Shown here: positions 14,382-20,875 of the stretch, one piece after another
Numbering within the stretch: position 1 is the stretch's first letter
Layout: each line of letters opens with the position of its first letter
Assembly: GCA_035478375.1 (NCBI GenBank)
Contig: DATIJQ010000028.1
Span: 1-23,747 of the forward strand
DNA: 23,747 bases
From: DASTDY01 sp035478375
GTDB lineage: Bacteria > Patescibacteriota > Saccharimonadia > Saccharimonadales > EFPC-124
Direction: 5' to 3'
Position numbers and translations under genes: made by a program
Notes under the pieces: model-generated
The model's input: only the letters and a program-made list of their open reading frames with translations
The model's database searches: none
Told to the model about the DNA's origin: nothing

Positions 14382-14588
14382 GTGACATATTTTGGTGAAA
14401 TTTTAGGCATAGGTGCGCCAGAGCTTATTATTGTTTTGGCTATCATCTTGCTGTTGTTTGGCGGCAAAAAGTTGCCAGAGCTGTTTAAAAGCGCTGGATC
14501 ATCTGTTCGTGAATTACGCAAAGGCTTAAATGGTGATGGTGAAGATGGCAAGCCAAAAGTCTCAAGCACCGACGCCCAAAACCGTTAG
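14382..14588 (+). CDS. tatA: Sec-independent translocase subunit TatA
   Basis: 68 aa, the size of small TatA/E proteins. It has a short N-terminus, a hydrophobic helix (about 11-26, GAPELIIVLAIILLLF), the hinge FGGKKLPEL at 26-34, an amphipathic helix (FKSAGSSVRELRKGL) and a short acidic end. It forms the pore of the twin-arginine export system for folded proteins. GTG start at 14382 with AAGGGGAG a few bases upstream. A CATAAT at 14348-14353 may be the -10. It overlaps tatC by 59 nt in another frame, so the two are translated together. No TatB is visible, in keeping with a minimal TatAC system. Confidence 0.93.
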   Translation: MTYFGEILGIGAPELIIVLAIILLLFGGKKLPELFKSAGSSVRELRKGLNGDGEDGKPKVSSTDAQNR

Positions 14589-15660
14589 CACAGGCCAGCC
14601 CAATCAATCGCTACCAACATTTTTAGATCACGTTCACGAATTACGGCGTCGGCTTTTCTGGGTGGTAGCTGCCGTTTTGGTTGTGTCGAGCGTTGCCTAT
14701 GGTTTTATAAACCAGATCATCGATATTTTAACGTATCCGCTTGGCAACCAGCGCCTATTTTACCTCACGCCAGCGGGTGGTTTAAGTTTTTCGATTAAAC
14801 TGTGTGTGTACACAGGCATTTTGGTGGCTGTGCCGCTTATAATGTACCACTTGTATCGCTATCTCGAACCACTTATGGGCCAGTGGCGACGGTCGGCAAT
14901 TTTTTACGTTGGATTATCGACGTCACTCGCCGCAGCTGGCGTGCTTTTTGCGTATTTTGTCAGTTTGCCAGGCGCGCTGCACTTTTTGACGAACTTTAAC
15001 CTTGATCACATTCAGGCGATGCTCACGGTTGATTCGTACTTGTCGTTTGTGCTGACGTATTTACTTGGCGCGGCGCTGCTGTTCCAAATCCCCTTGCTTT
15101 TATTAATTATCAACACTATGACACCGCTCAAACCCAGTAAACTTATGAAGTGGCAGCGGTATGTCATTGTGGCTGCGTTTTTAATTGGCGCGGTTATTTC
15201 GCCAACGCCGGACATTATGAACCAGACCTTTTTGGCTTTGCCGGTCATTGCCATGTACGAACTTGGGGTAGTTATGGTGTGGCTGCAAAACCGTTCTCGA
15301 CTGCGTAAAGCGCGCAAGCAAAGCGCGGCCGTAGTGCCCGTTGTGCAACCAATAATGGCTGATGCCATTCCGCTCGAAGCATTACGCGAATTGCAGCGCG
15401 CACCCCTGTCCGTACAAAAACAGAGTTTGCCTGTTCGCCCTGTTACCGCTCAAAAACAAACTGCACCTGTTACCCGACCTGCGGTAAGACCTGCGCGTCC
15501 AATGTTTAATGATATCGCCCCAGTCAGCAAGGTTGTTCAGCGTCCAAATGGCATTCGTTCGGCACCGACACCTCACCCTGTTCGCCCTGCCCCTCGCATA
15601 AATGTGCCTCAGCGGTCGGTTGATGGTTTTGTGGCGTATCGCCCGCCCGCAGCAGCGTAA
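14530..15660 (+). CDS. tatC: Sec-independent translocase subunit TatC with long C-terminal tail
   Basis: Receptor subunit that recognises twin-arginine signals. Residues about 30-250 are the TatC core: FLDHVHELRRRLFW at 31-44, the YLEP glutamate in the first cytoplasmic loop, and six membrane segments ending near EL(G)VVMVWLQNRSR. Residues about 255-376 are an extra tail, Pro/Gln/Arg/Val-rich with repeated VRP, QKQ and RPAP units, and look disordered and cytoplasmic. Usual TatC is ~240-260 aa, so about 110 residues are additional. Start ATG 14530 has AAAGG 5 nt upstream; ATG 14545 is an alternative. The tail has no recognised domain. Confidence 0.93.
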   Translation: MVMVKMASQKSQAPTPKTVSTGQPNQSLPTFLDHVHELRRRLFWVVAAVLVVSSVAYGFINQIIDILTYPLGNQRLFYLTPAGGLSFSIKLCVYTGILVAVPLIMYHLYRYLEPLMGQWRRSAIFYVGLSTSLAAAGVLFAYFVSLPGALHFLTNFNLDHIQAMLTVDSYLSFVLTYLLGAALLFQIPLLLLIINTMTPLKPSKLMKWQRYVIVAAFLIGAVISPTPDIMNQTFLALPVIAMYELGVVMVWLQNRSRLRKARKQSAAVVPVVQPIMADAIPLEALRELQRAPLSVQKQSLPVRPVTAQKQTAPVTRPAVRPARPMFNDIAPVSKVVQRPNGIRSAPTPHPVRPAPRINVPQRSVDGFVAYRPPAAA

Positions 15661-15667
15661 AATGGGC

Positions 15668-15695
15668 TTGACACACACACGTTTATGCTTATGAT
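15668..15695 (+). promoter_or_regulatory. Strong promoter of the 65-aa Tat-signal-like gene
   Basis: A perfect TTGACA (15668-15673) and TATGAT (15690-15695) with a 16-nt spacer. Transcription from about 15702 leaves ~34 nt with an AAGGTGAT ribosome site. One of the best promoters in the window, so the small gene is probably highly expressed. Confidence 0.75.
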
Positions 15696-15735
15696 TAGAC
15701 TAAGACCTAATAAAAACAAAAAGGTGATGTAACGT

Positions 15736-15933
15736 ATGACAACTCCATCTTTCGTAGATGAACTCATGCAAAAACGCATGGATCGTAAAGACTTTTTAAA
15801 GCACGTTGCTATGGGTGTGGCGGTTTTGACCGGCACTGCTGCGCTTATTAAAGCGTTTAAGCCGCAGCAGCGTTCTAATGGGTACGGTAGCGCCGCCTAT
15901 GGTGGTCGCGGGCTGCAAAGTCTGCAAAAGTAG
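15736..15933 (+). CDS. Small protein with Tat-like signal and Gly/Tyr-rich tail
   Basis: 65 aa. Residues about 14-22 read RMDRKDFLK, matching the twin-arginine pattern (S/T)RRxFLK except for RK in place of RR, followed by a moderately hydrophobic stretch (VAMGVAVLTGTAALIKAF, about 24-41) without an AxA cleavage site. The remainder is polar and Gly/Tyr/Ser-rich (NGYGSAAYGGRG). It could be a membrane-tethered Tat-type substrate with a very short exposed tail; the position directly after tatAC supports this but does not prove it. ATG 15736 has AAGGTGAT 6-8 nt upstream. It has its own promoter and terminator. No family recognised. Confidence 0.7.
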   Translation: MTTPSFVDELMQKRMDRKDFLKHVAMGVAVLTGTAALIKAFKPQQRSNGYGSAAYGGRGLQSLQK

Positions 15934-15952
15934 TATAAATTGCAGCGCAAAA

Positions 15953-15980
15953 AAGGGGACGGCTTTGGCCGTTCTTTTTT
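15953..15980 (+). terminator. Rho-independent terminator of the 65-aa gene
   Basis: A GGGGACGGC-type stem (15955-15963, some G-U pairs) with 15968-15976 around a TTTG loop, then a run of six T to 15980. Confidence 0.85.
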
Positions 15981-15998
15981 CTGTGGAAAACTTTAGCC

Positions 15999-16027
15999 TT
16001 GCATATGCTGGGAGCGTGCGATAGTAT
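15999..16027 (+). promoter_or_regulatory. Promoter of the phage-tail-like cassette
   Basis: TTGCAT (15999-16004) and TAGTAT (16022-16027) with a 17-nt spacer. Start near 16034 gives a ~73-nt leader ending in TAGGAG 6 nt before ATG 16107. It would drive all three genes to 18741. Confidence 0.65.
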
Positions 16028-16106
16028 GCCACCAAACCAAACGTAAGCGATATGCCGCAGCCATACATGACTGTCTGGCAACTCTTTGAATACCTAGGAG
16101 CGAACA

Positions 16107-16430
16107 ATGGCACGACTTCCACAACCTGGCGGTGACATAAACACTTGGGGTGATGTCCTTAATACTTATTTATTGCAACAGCACAATACTGACGGCACGC
16201 ATAATGTTGGCGATATGTTGCATGCACCAGCACAGATTGGCTTACTACTAGCAAGCAACCCGGCGATGACCAATGGTATTGGTTGGAAGTCGCTTACAAA
16301 AACCGATGTCGGCCTTAGCAACGTCGATAACACCGCTGACAATGTAAAGCCAATAAGCGCTTTGCAACAAGCAGCACTCGATACAAAAGCGTCGCGCACC
16401 GATGCCCTTGCAATGGCGGTAGCTCTGTAA
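16107..16430 (+). CDS. Phage tail-fibre-like small protein
   Basis: 107 aa without a signal peptide. The N-terminal LPQPGGDINTWGDVLNTYL segment (about 4-22) followed by HNTDGTHN is a motif I associate with tail or surface structural proteins of CPR and phage origin. Residues about 65-95, containing TDVGLSNVDNTADN and KPIS, match the GLxNVDNTxDxxKPxS repeat common in phage tail fibres, where it forms trimeric stalks. ATG 16107 with TAGGAG upstream. First gene of a tight cassette: the next ATG is 2 nt after its stop. Probably an assembly or attachment subunit; the lack of export signal suggests release by lysis or an unknown route. Confidence 0.7.
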   Translation: MARLPQPGGDINTWGDVLNTYLLQQHNTDGTHNVGDMLHAPAQIGLLLASNPAMTNGIGWKSLTKTDVGLSNVDNTADNVKPISALQQAALDTKASRTDALAMAVAL

Positions 16431-16432
16431 CT

Positions 16433-17812
16433 ATGAAACAAATCGTCAAAAATTATAGCTTTAACGCTACCGCACGCACGGTAACATTTACCGATTTTGC
16501 TGCTATTGCGCTCGATCGGCTTTTACTGGTAACAAACGTAACAGCTAATATGGTTGTCTACCAGTTTAATGACCCTACCCTCGGTGCAAGTACAGCGGGC
16601 AATGTGCTGACGTTAGCTGCCGATACCAGTGCTATGCACAGTGGTGACAAACTGCAGATTATTTACGACTGCGCGACGGGGGATCCAATTTACGATGCAT
16701 CGCCGGCAAGCTCAAACGTACAAGGCAATGTGGCGTCGGGCGGCAACGATAGTGGTAATCCAGTAAAGGTTGGCGGTGTTTACCAAAACAGCACGCCGAC
16801 CTTGGCGAGCGGCCAACGCGGCGACTTACAACTGGATGGTCAGGGGCGGCTTATAGTTACGACCGCTCCGTTGGCGGCTGGTACGGATTCAGTCAATGTG
16901 CAGGGTAGTTTTAATGAGCTCACCAGTTTAACCGCTGCAGTTCTCAATGCAGATTTATTACCAAGCACTGACGTCGCCGCTTACCGCAGTTTTAGCTTGC
17001 AAGTTACAGGCACCTGGAGTGGTGTTATAACATTGCAGGCTTCAGACGATAGTAGTACCTGGGTTAATTTTGGCGCTGCGGTAAAAGATAGTGGGCAAAG
17101 CTTTTTGACAACAGGCACAATTACGGCTAATGGCGTGTTTTCGGGCCCGCTTTTGCATCGCTATTTTAGAGCGCGGATGATGACTTATACATCTGAGACG
17201 GCGACCGGCTTGGCTGAATTTTATACGTCACCAAGCACGGCACCACTGCAAATGGTGGCGGCTAATGCAACAATCGGCGCGGCTGTGCCAACCAATGCTT
17301 TTTACATGGGTGTGGTCGATGGCAGTGGTACGTTACGTGGGCTAGGCAACGCTTCCCAAGGTGATATTGCCAGTGGGTCGACGCTTTTGGGTATAGTGCC
17401 GTACTTGCTTGACACGTCGCAAACGAATATTTACCAGCGTCGGCGCAATGTCAGTGTTTTTCGCACCGTAACAGCAACGTCGGCTGCTGGTACGAACATT
17501 TGGGTGCCAAGCAGCGGTAAAAAGTTCCGGCTTATGCGCTATTCAATCCAAGCAACAAATGACGTTGCTATAAGTGGCGGCGGCGATGTTGATGTGATAT
17601 TAAAAGATAGCGCCACAAGCATGGCAGCGTCATTTAGTTTTTACGCGCCATCAACAGCAGCGACCACAGTCGGCAGTGGGGCGGCAAGTGGTTGGATCGA
17701 TTTAGGCAATGGCATTGTCAGCGCTGCCGCCGACAATCCGTTGGTGGTTGGTTTAAGCGCCACACTCACCAGCGGCAAAGTACGCGTTATTGCCTGCGGA
17801 ACAGAGGAATAA
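16433..17812 (+). CDS. Phage-structural-like beta-rich protein, 459 aa
   Basis: Ser/Thr/Ala/Gly-rich, strongly beta-strand in character, no signal peptide or membrane segment. The segment around residues 100-140 (GNPVKVGGVYQNSTP, then SGQRGDLQLDGQGRL) resembles a motif of phage tail and virion proteins that adorn particles. Residues about 180-260 look like a beta-sandwich (ASDDSSTWVNFG), and 340-459 like another. No catalytic motif seen. The ATG has no Shine-Dalgarno and follows the previous stop by 2 nt, so translation is coupled. The stop TAA shares its last A with the next ATG. It is likely a structural or glycan-binding component of the same apparatus. Function not certain. Confidence 0.65.
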   Translation: MKQIVKNYSFNATARTVTFTDFAAIALDRLLLVTNVTANMVVYQFNDPTLGASTAGNVLTLAADTSAMHSGDKLQIIYDCATGDPIYDASPASSNVQGNVASGGNDSGNPVKVGGVYQNSTPTLASGQRGDLQLDGQGRLIVTTAPLAAGTDSVNVQGSFNELTSLTAAVLNADLLPSTDVAAYRSFSLQVTGTWSGVITLQASDDSSTWVNFGAAVKDSGQSFLTTGTITANGVFSGPLLHRYFRARMMTYTSETATGLAEFYTSPSTAPLQMVAANATIGAAVPTNAFYMGVVDGSGTLRGLGNASQGDIASGSTLLGIVPYLLDTSQTNIYQRRRNVSVFRTVTATSAAGTNIWVPSSGKKFRLMRYSIQATNDVAISGGGDVDVILKDSATSMAASFSFYAPSTAATTVGSGAASGWIDLGNGIVSAAADNPLVVGLSATLTSGKVRVIACGTEE

Positions 17813-18741
17813 TGACGCACTGGGCAGGACTCGGCATGAATTACGGCCATCAGGCACCGCATAATCCGTACAATACTGCACAGGTAGCGGCAGATCTCGC
17901 CTTTTTAAAAAGTGTTGGTATCGTAAAGCTGCGTATTGCTTATACGACGTTCGATGCGGCAAGTGTTACATCGCTGCAGTCACTAGTGCAAACAGCTTTG
18001 GCTGCTGGTTTTTACGTGGTGTGGGGGACGACCGCTGGCGGTAGCAGCCCGGTTACGGCAACGCGCTGGGCAAGCTTTAAAAACTATGTGCTCACTACAC
18101 TGGCGCCGTGGGCGCAGGCTCAAAGTACCACCAATTTAGAACTGGCAATTGGCAATGAAGAAGAACTACATTGCGATGGCACCACACTCACGGTTGCCAC
18201 AGTCATAAGTGACCTGGCGCAGCTGGCGGCGAGCGTAAAAACAGTATACACAATTGGGCAAGTGTCGTACCAATCCCCAATTACTTTTTTAAATAACTGG
18301 GTTGCCAACGGTTTAGGCGGGTTAGATAGGATTGGCTTCAACGCCTATTCGGTCGTGGCGGCAGGGCTTAAAAATTATGCCACAAATGTGGTGACTAATT
18401 TTGCAGGTAAAGGGTACTTGTCGGAATGGGGAACACCGACTGGGTTTAATGACTTTGGCAATGAGCAAGCATTCGCCACTGTTATAAAAAATCAAATCAT
18501 CATGCTGCAAACAATCGGCATCGACGCCTACTATTTTTGCTACCGCGATGGCAGCTTTGGGCTGCCAACTAATGCGTGGGCAATAAAAATGGCTGACGAT
18601 AATTTTAGGTTAGTAGCGCCAAAATTATTCGGTGTTCGGCCGTGGTTTAAAGATAATCCAAACGTAAGTGTTAGTAGAGGGACGCAGCGGCCGCGTGCGC
18701 CAACAAGACTCCGGGCAACAACGCCGCACCGATCAATATAA
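17812..18741 (+). CDS. Clan GH-A-like TIM-barrel glycoside hydrolase
   Basis: 309 aa. The pattern is that of a (beta/alpha)8 glycosidase of clan GH-A: an early GMNYG strand, a VGIVKLRIAY strand (about 35-44), the acid/base motif IGNEEE (about 113-118, Glu116 following Asn), DRIGFNAYS (about 172-180), and LSEWGTPT (about 203-210) with the probable nucleophile Glu205. The substrate cannot be assigned; cellulase, mannanase or galactanase-type activity are all possible. No signal peptide. The basic Arg/Pro-rich tail (from ~290) looks disordered. The start is the ATG overlapping the upstream TAA (TAATG), with GAGG just before; the ORF extends further upstream in another gene's frame but is not used. 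It would be the glycan-degrading part of the phage-tail-like cassette. Confidence 0.75.
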   Translation: MTHWAGLGMNYGHQAPHNPYNTAQVAADLAFLKSVGIVKLRIAYTTFDAASVTSLQSLVQTALAAGFYVVWGTTAGGSSPVTATRWASFKNYVLTTLAPWAQAQSTTNLELAIGNEEELHCDGTTLTVATVISDLAQLAASVKTVYTIGQVSYQSPITFLNNWVANGLGGLDRIGFNAYSVVAAGLKNYATNVVTNFAGKGYLSEWGTPTGFNDFGNEQAFATVIKNQIIMLQTIGIDAYYFCYRDGSFGLPTNAWAIKMADDNFRLVAPKLFGVRPWFKDNPNVSVSRGTQRPRAPTRLRATTPHRSI

Positions 18742-18801
18742 CTGGTTTGGTAAGGCACCGGCGCGTGCGTCAGTAGGTCATTTGCAAAGCGCTGCGCCGA
18801 G

Positions 18802-18836
18802 TTGCCAAGGAAAGGGTATATAGTTATAGTTATAGT
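18802..18836 (+). promoter_or_regulatory. gmk promoter with three tandem TATAGT hexamers
   Basis: TTGCCA (18802-18807) lies 17 nt before TATAGT at 18825-18830. Copies of the same hexamer also occupy 18819-18824 and 18831-18836, so the -10 region is a perfect 6-bp repeat, three units. The last copy ends 6 nt before the gmk ATG, so the mRNA would have a 0-6-nt leader. Confidence 0.65.
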
Positions 18837-18842
18837 ACACAT

Positions 18843-19577
18843 ATGGAATTAAACCAACGACTACGCCAAAAGGTAGCCGCCTATAAGCCAACGCCCACTG
18901 CATTGGCGCCAATTTTGAATGAGCCGTTTCTTATAATGTGCGGTATAACTGGTGCTGGTAAAGATGCAGTTATAAGGTCATTGCTAGCCACATTCCCAGG
19001 CGAATACCAATTTGTAGTGACGCACGTTACCCGCAAACCTCGTGCCAATAATGGCGTAATGGAGCGCGATGGTGTTGATTACCATTTTATTGACTTTGCC
19101 GTCGCCGAACACATGCTCGACGCTGGCGAATACATAGAAGCTAACATTGTACACAATCGTGACATTTACGGCGCAACCATCGCTGCCGTAAAACGCATTA
19201 AAGATGCTGGCAAAATCGCGCTCAGCGATATAACCATCGAAGGCGTCGACAACTTTGTTGAACGTGGTCTCAATGTAAAACCGGTCTTTTTGCTCCCGCC
19301 AAGTTACGAAGTTTGGCGCGAACGTTTGGCTAGCCGTGGCGTTATGAGCACCGAAGAACTCCGCCGCCGCCTACAAAGTTCCATTACCGAAATTTCGCAC
19401 GTGCTCGGTCTGCCGCACTACTATATTGTGATTAACGACCATTTGCCCATAACCGCAAAGCTCGTCAACAGCATTGGGCATGGCCAGCCGGTTGAGCCGC
19501 ATTATCAGGCGTCTGTCGAAGTTGCGCATACGCTGCTCGAACGCATTACATCAGAACTTGCCCAACTTGGCGAATAA
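18843..19577 (+). CDS. gmk: Guanylate kinase family protein
   Basis: P-loop kinase converting GMP and ATP to GDP and ADP. 244 aa, longer than the usual ~205 because of an N-terminal addition (~27 residues) and a longer C-terminus. Walker A GITGAGKD at 34-41, the GMP-binding TRKPRANNGVMERDGVDYHFI region near 62-83, and the NRDIYGAT segment (equivalent to YGT) are present. The usual TTRxPRxGE arrangement is altered (Asn-Asn where the family has Gly-Glu), and the P-loop has Asp after GK in place of Ser/Thr, so activity or substrate may differ. A guanylate-kinase-like role is likely but not certain. No Shine-Dalgarno; near-leaderless promoter. CIRCE and hrcA follow directly. Confidence 0.75.
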   Translation: MELNQRLRQKVAAYKPTPTALAPILNEPFLIMCGITGAGKDAVIRSLLATFPGEYQFVVTHVTRKPRANNGVMERDGVDYHFIDFAVAEHMLDAGEYIEANIVHNRDIYGATIAAVKRIKDAGKIALSDITIEGVDNFVERGLNVKPVFLLPPSYEVWRERLASRGVMSTEELRRRLQSSITEISHVLGLPHYYIVINDHLPITAKLVNSIGHGQPVEPHYQASVEVAHTLLERITSELAQLGE

Positions 19578-19581
19578 CAGA

Positions 19582-19608
19582 TTAGCACTCTTGACTTGCG
19601 AGTGCTAG
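19582..19608. promoter_or_regulatory. CIRCE operator of hrcA-grpE
   Basis: TTAGCACTC (19582-19590), N9, GAGTGCTAG (19600-19608): the HrcA heat-shock operator with one mismatch in the last base. The spacer holds the -35 box TTGACT, so HrcA bound here would block polymerase. It begins 4 nt after the gmk stop. Confidence 0.95.
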
Positions 19609-19620
19609 CCAGCTTATTAT
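19591..19620 (+). promoter_or_regulatory. hrcA-grpE promoter embedded in CIRCE
   Basis: TTGACT (19591-19596) and TATTAT (19615-19620) with an 18-nt spacer. The first in-frame ATG (19619) overlaps the -10 box, so it cannot be in the mRNA; the start must be the ATG at 19631, within about 4 nt of the predicted transcription start. Confidence 0.8.
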
Positions 19621-19630
19621 GGGCGTAGCT

Positions 19631-20332
19631 ATGACAGACCGCCAACAACAAATTCTGGCCGCTATCGTTGAGCAATACGCCGAAGTCGCCGCGCCCGTCG
19701 GTTCTATTACCCTTGCTAAACTTTTTGGCGTCAGTTCGGCAACCATTCGTGCCGAAATGGGTAAATTAGAAGATTTAGGGCTCATTACCCAACCGCACAC
19801 CAGCGCCGGCCGCGTGCCGACCGACAAAGGATACCGCGCCTACGTCAATGCTTTGCATGGCGACGACCAATTGCCGCAACACGTCGAACGCCCGTACCGT
19901 GCGCTTGACACGCGCGTGGCTCAAGCTGGCCGCGCAGATCTCGCTATCCGTTCAGCAGTCGATATGCTGGTTGAACTCACTCATAATGTAGGCCTGGCAA
20001 CTATTGGCGACCAATTGTACCTCAGCGGTTTTGGCCGCTTGTTTACCCAACCCGAATTTATACGTGGCGGCCCAGTGCACGAAGTTGCCCGCCTGCTCGA
20101 TAACCTGGAGCCCTGGCTGCGCGAAGCCACCCCCAATGAACCTCTTAACGTCTACATCGGCAGCGAAAACCCCATCGGCAAAAGCAGCGGCTGCAGTCTC
20201 ATCATCAGTCGCTTCCGTTCACCTTACTCTGACTTCAGCTACATCGGTATTTTGGGACCAACCCGCCAAAGTTATCGCGAAGTTATGAGCCTGGTGCGTC
20301 ACGCCGGTCAAACATTAGAAGCCACAATGTAA
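19631..20332 (+). CDS. hrcA: Heat-inducible transcription repressor HrcA, short form
   Basis: Repressor that binds CIRCE and shuts off chaperone genes until heat titrates GroEL or DnaK. The N-terminal winged helix is typical: LFGVSSATIRAEMGKLEDLG (about 31-50) then QPHTSAGRVPTDKGYRAYV (54-72). The rest (about 75-233) keeps the GAF-like domain, ending in a GPTRQSY and MSLVRHAGQTLE segment like other HrcAs. At 233 aa it is far below the ~340 aa usual in Firmicutes and lacks the inserted dimerisation domain. I chose ATG 19631, not 19619, from the promoter position; this makes the mRNA almost leaderless. Its own operator precedes it, so it is autoregulated. grpE starts 9 nt after. Confidence 0.93.
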   Translation: MTDRQQQILAAIVEQYAEVAAPVGSITLAKLFGVSSATIRAEMGKLEDLGLITQPHTSAGRVPTDKGYRAYVNALHGDDQLPQHVERPYRALDTRVAQAGRADLAIRSAVDMLVELTHNVGLATIGDQLYLSGFGRLFTQPEFIRGGPVHEVARLLDNLEPWLREATPNEPLNVYIGSENPIGKSSGCSLIISRFRSPYSDFSYIGILGPTRQSYREVMSLVRHAGQTLEATM

Positions 20333-20341
20333 GGAGAAAAG

Positions 20342-20809
20342 ATGCCAAAACCCACCAAAAAAGAACTCGAATTAGAACAAAGCATCGGCGAGCTTACCGC
20401 CGACTTGCAACGCCTGCGCGCTGATTTCGAGAATTACCACAAACGTGTCGAGACCGAAAAATCTCAACTTACCGACCTTACCAAAGCCGCCACCGTTATG
20501 AAGTTATTACCAATTATAGATACAATCGAGCGCGCCATTGCCCATACGCCTGCTGAGTTTGCTGACAGCCCTTGGGCGCAGGGCATTGCAGGACTCGCTA
20601 AAAATCTCGACAAATCATTGGGCGAATTGGGTTTGGTGCGAATCCAGGCCACGCCCGGCACGCCGTTCGACCCAGCCCACCACGAAGCTGTCATGATGGA
20701 CGAGGATGCCCAAGGCGACCACGAAGTTATCGCCGAAGAACTCCGTCCTGGCTACACTATGGCTGGCGCCGTCGTACGTCCCAGCATGGTCAAAGTCACC
20801 AGAAAGTAG
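20342..20809 (+). CDS. grpE: Nucleotide exchange factor GrpE
   Basis: Co-chaperone that releases ADP from DnaK. 155 aa. The N-terminal coiled-coil (about 6-55, rich in Glu/Leu/Lys/Arg) contains RADFENYHKRVETEK, close to the family pattern (R.DFxNYRKR), followed by a four-helix region (KLLPIIDTIERAI) and the C-terminal beta domain with FDPAHHEAVMMDED, EELRPGY and GAVVRPSMVKV. The N-terminal acidic extension is short. AAGGAGA upstream gives a normal ribosome site; it shares the CIRCE promoter with hrcA. It is separated from dnaK, with which it works, by the inverted glycosidase gene and its hairpin. Confidence 0.96.
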   Translation: MPKPTKKELELEQSIGELTADLQRLRADFENYHKRVETEKSQLTDLTKAATVMKLLPIIDTIERAIAHTPAEFADSPWAQGIAGLAKNLDKSLGELGLVRIQATPGTPFDPAHHEAVMMDEDAQGDHEVIAEELRPGYTMAGAVVRPSMVKVTRK

Positions 20810-20830
20810 TCGTTTGTTCAAATAGTTATG

Positions 20831-20873
20831 GAGAGCGCGCCGCCAGCGGCAATAGCTGGCGGCGCATGTTCTC
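20831..20873. terminator. Perfect 11-bp GC-rich hairpin between grpE and glycosidase genes
   Basis: GCGCCGCCAGC (20837-20847) and GCTGGCGGCGC (20855-20865) with a 7-nt loop; outer GAGA (20831-20834) and TCTC (20870-20873) extend it. It lies between two convergent stops (grpE 20809, glycosidase 20876). No T-tract on either strand. Confidence 0.65.
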
Positions 20874-20875
20874 TG

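Noticed and set aside
18742..18800. GGCGC/GCGCC complementary arms after the glycosidase gene as a terminator
   Set aside because: The loop is over 30 nt with no T-tract; too weak to call.
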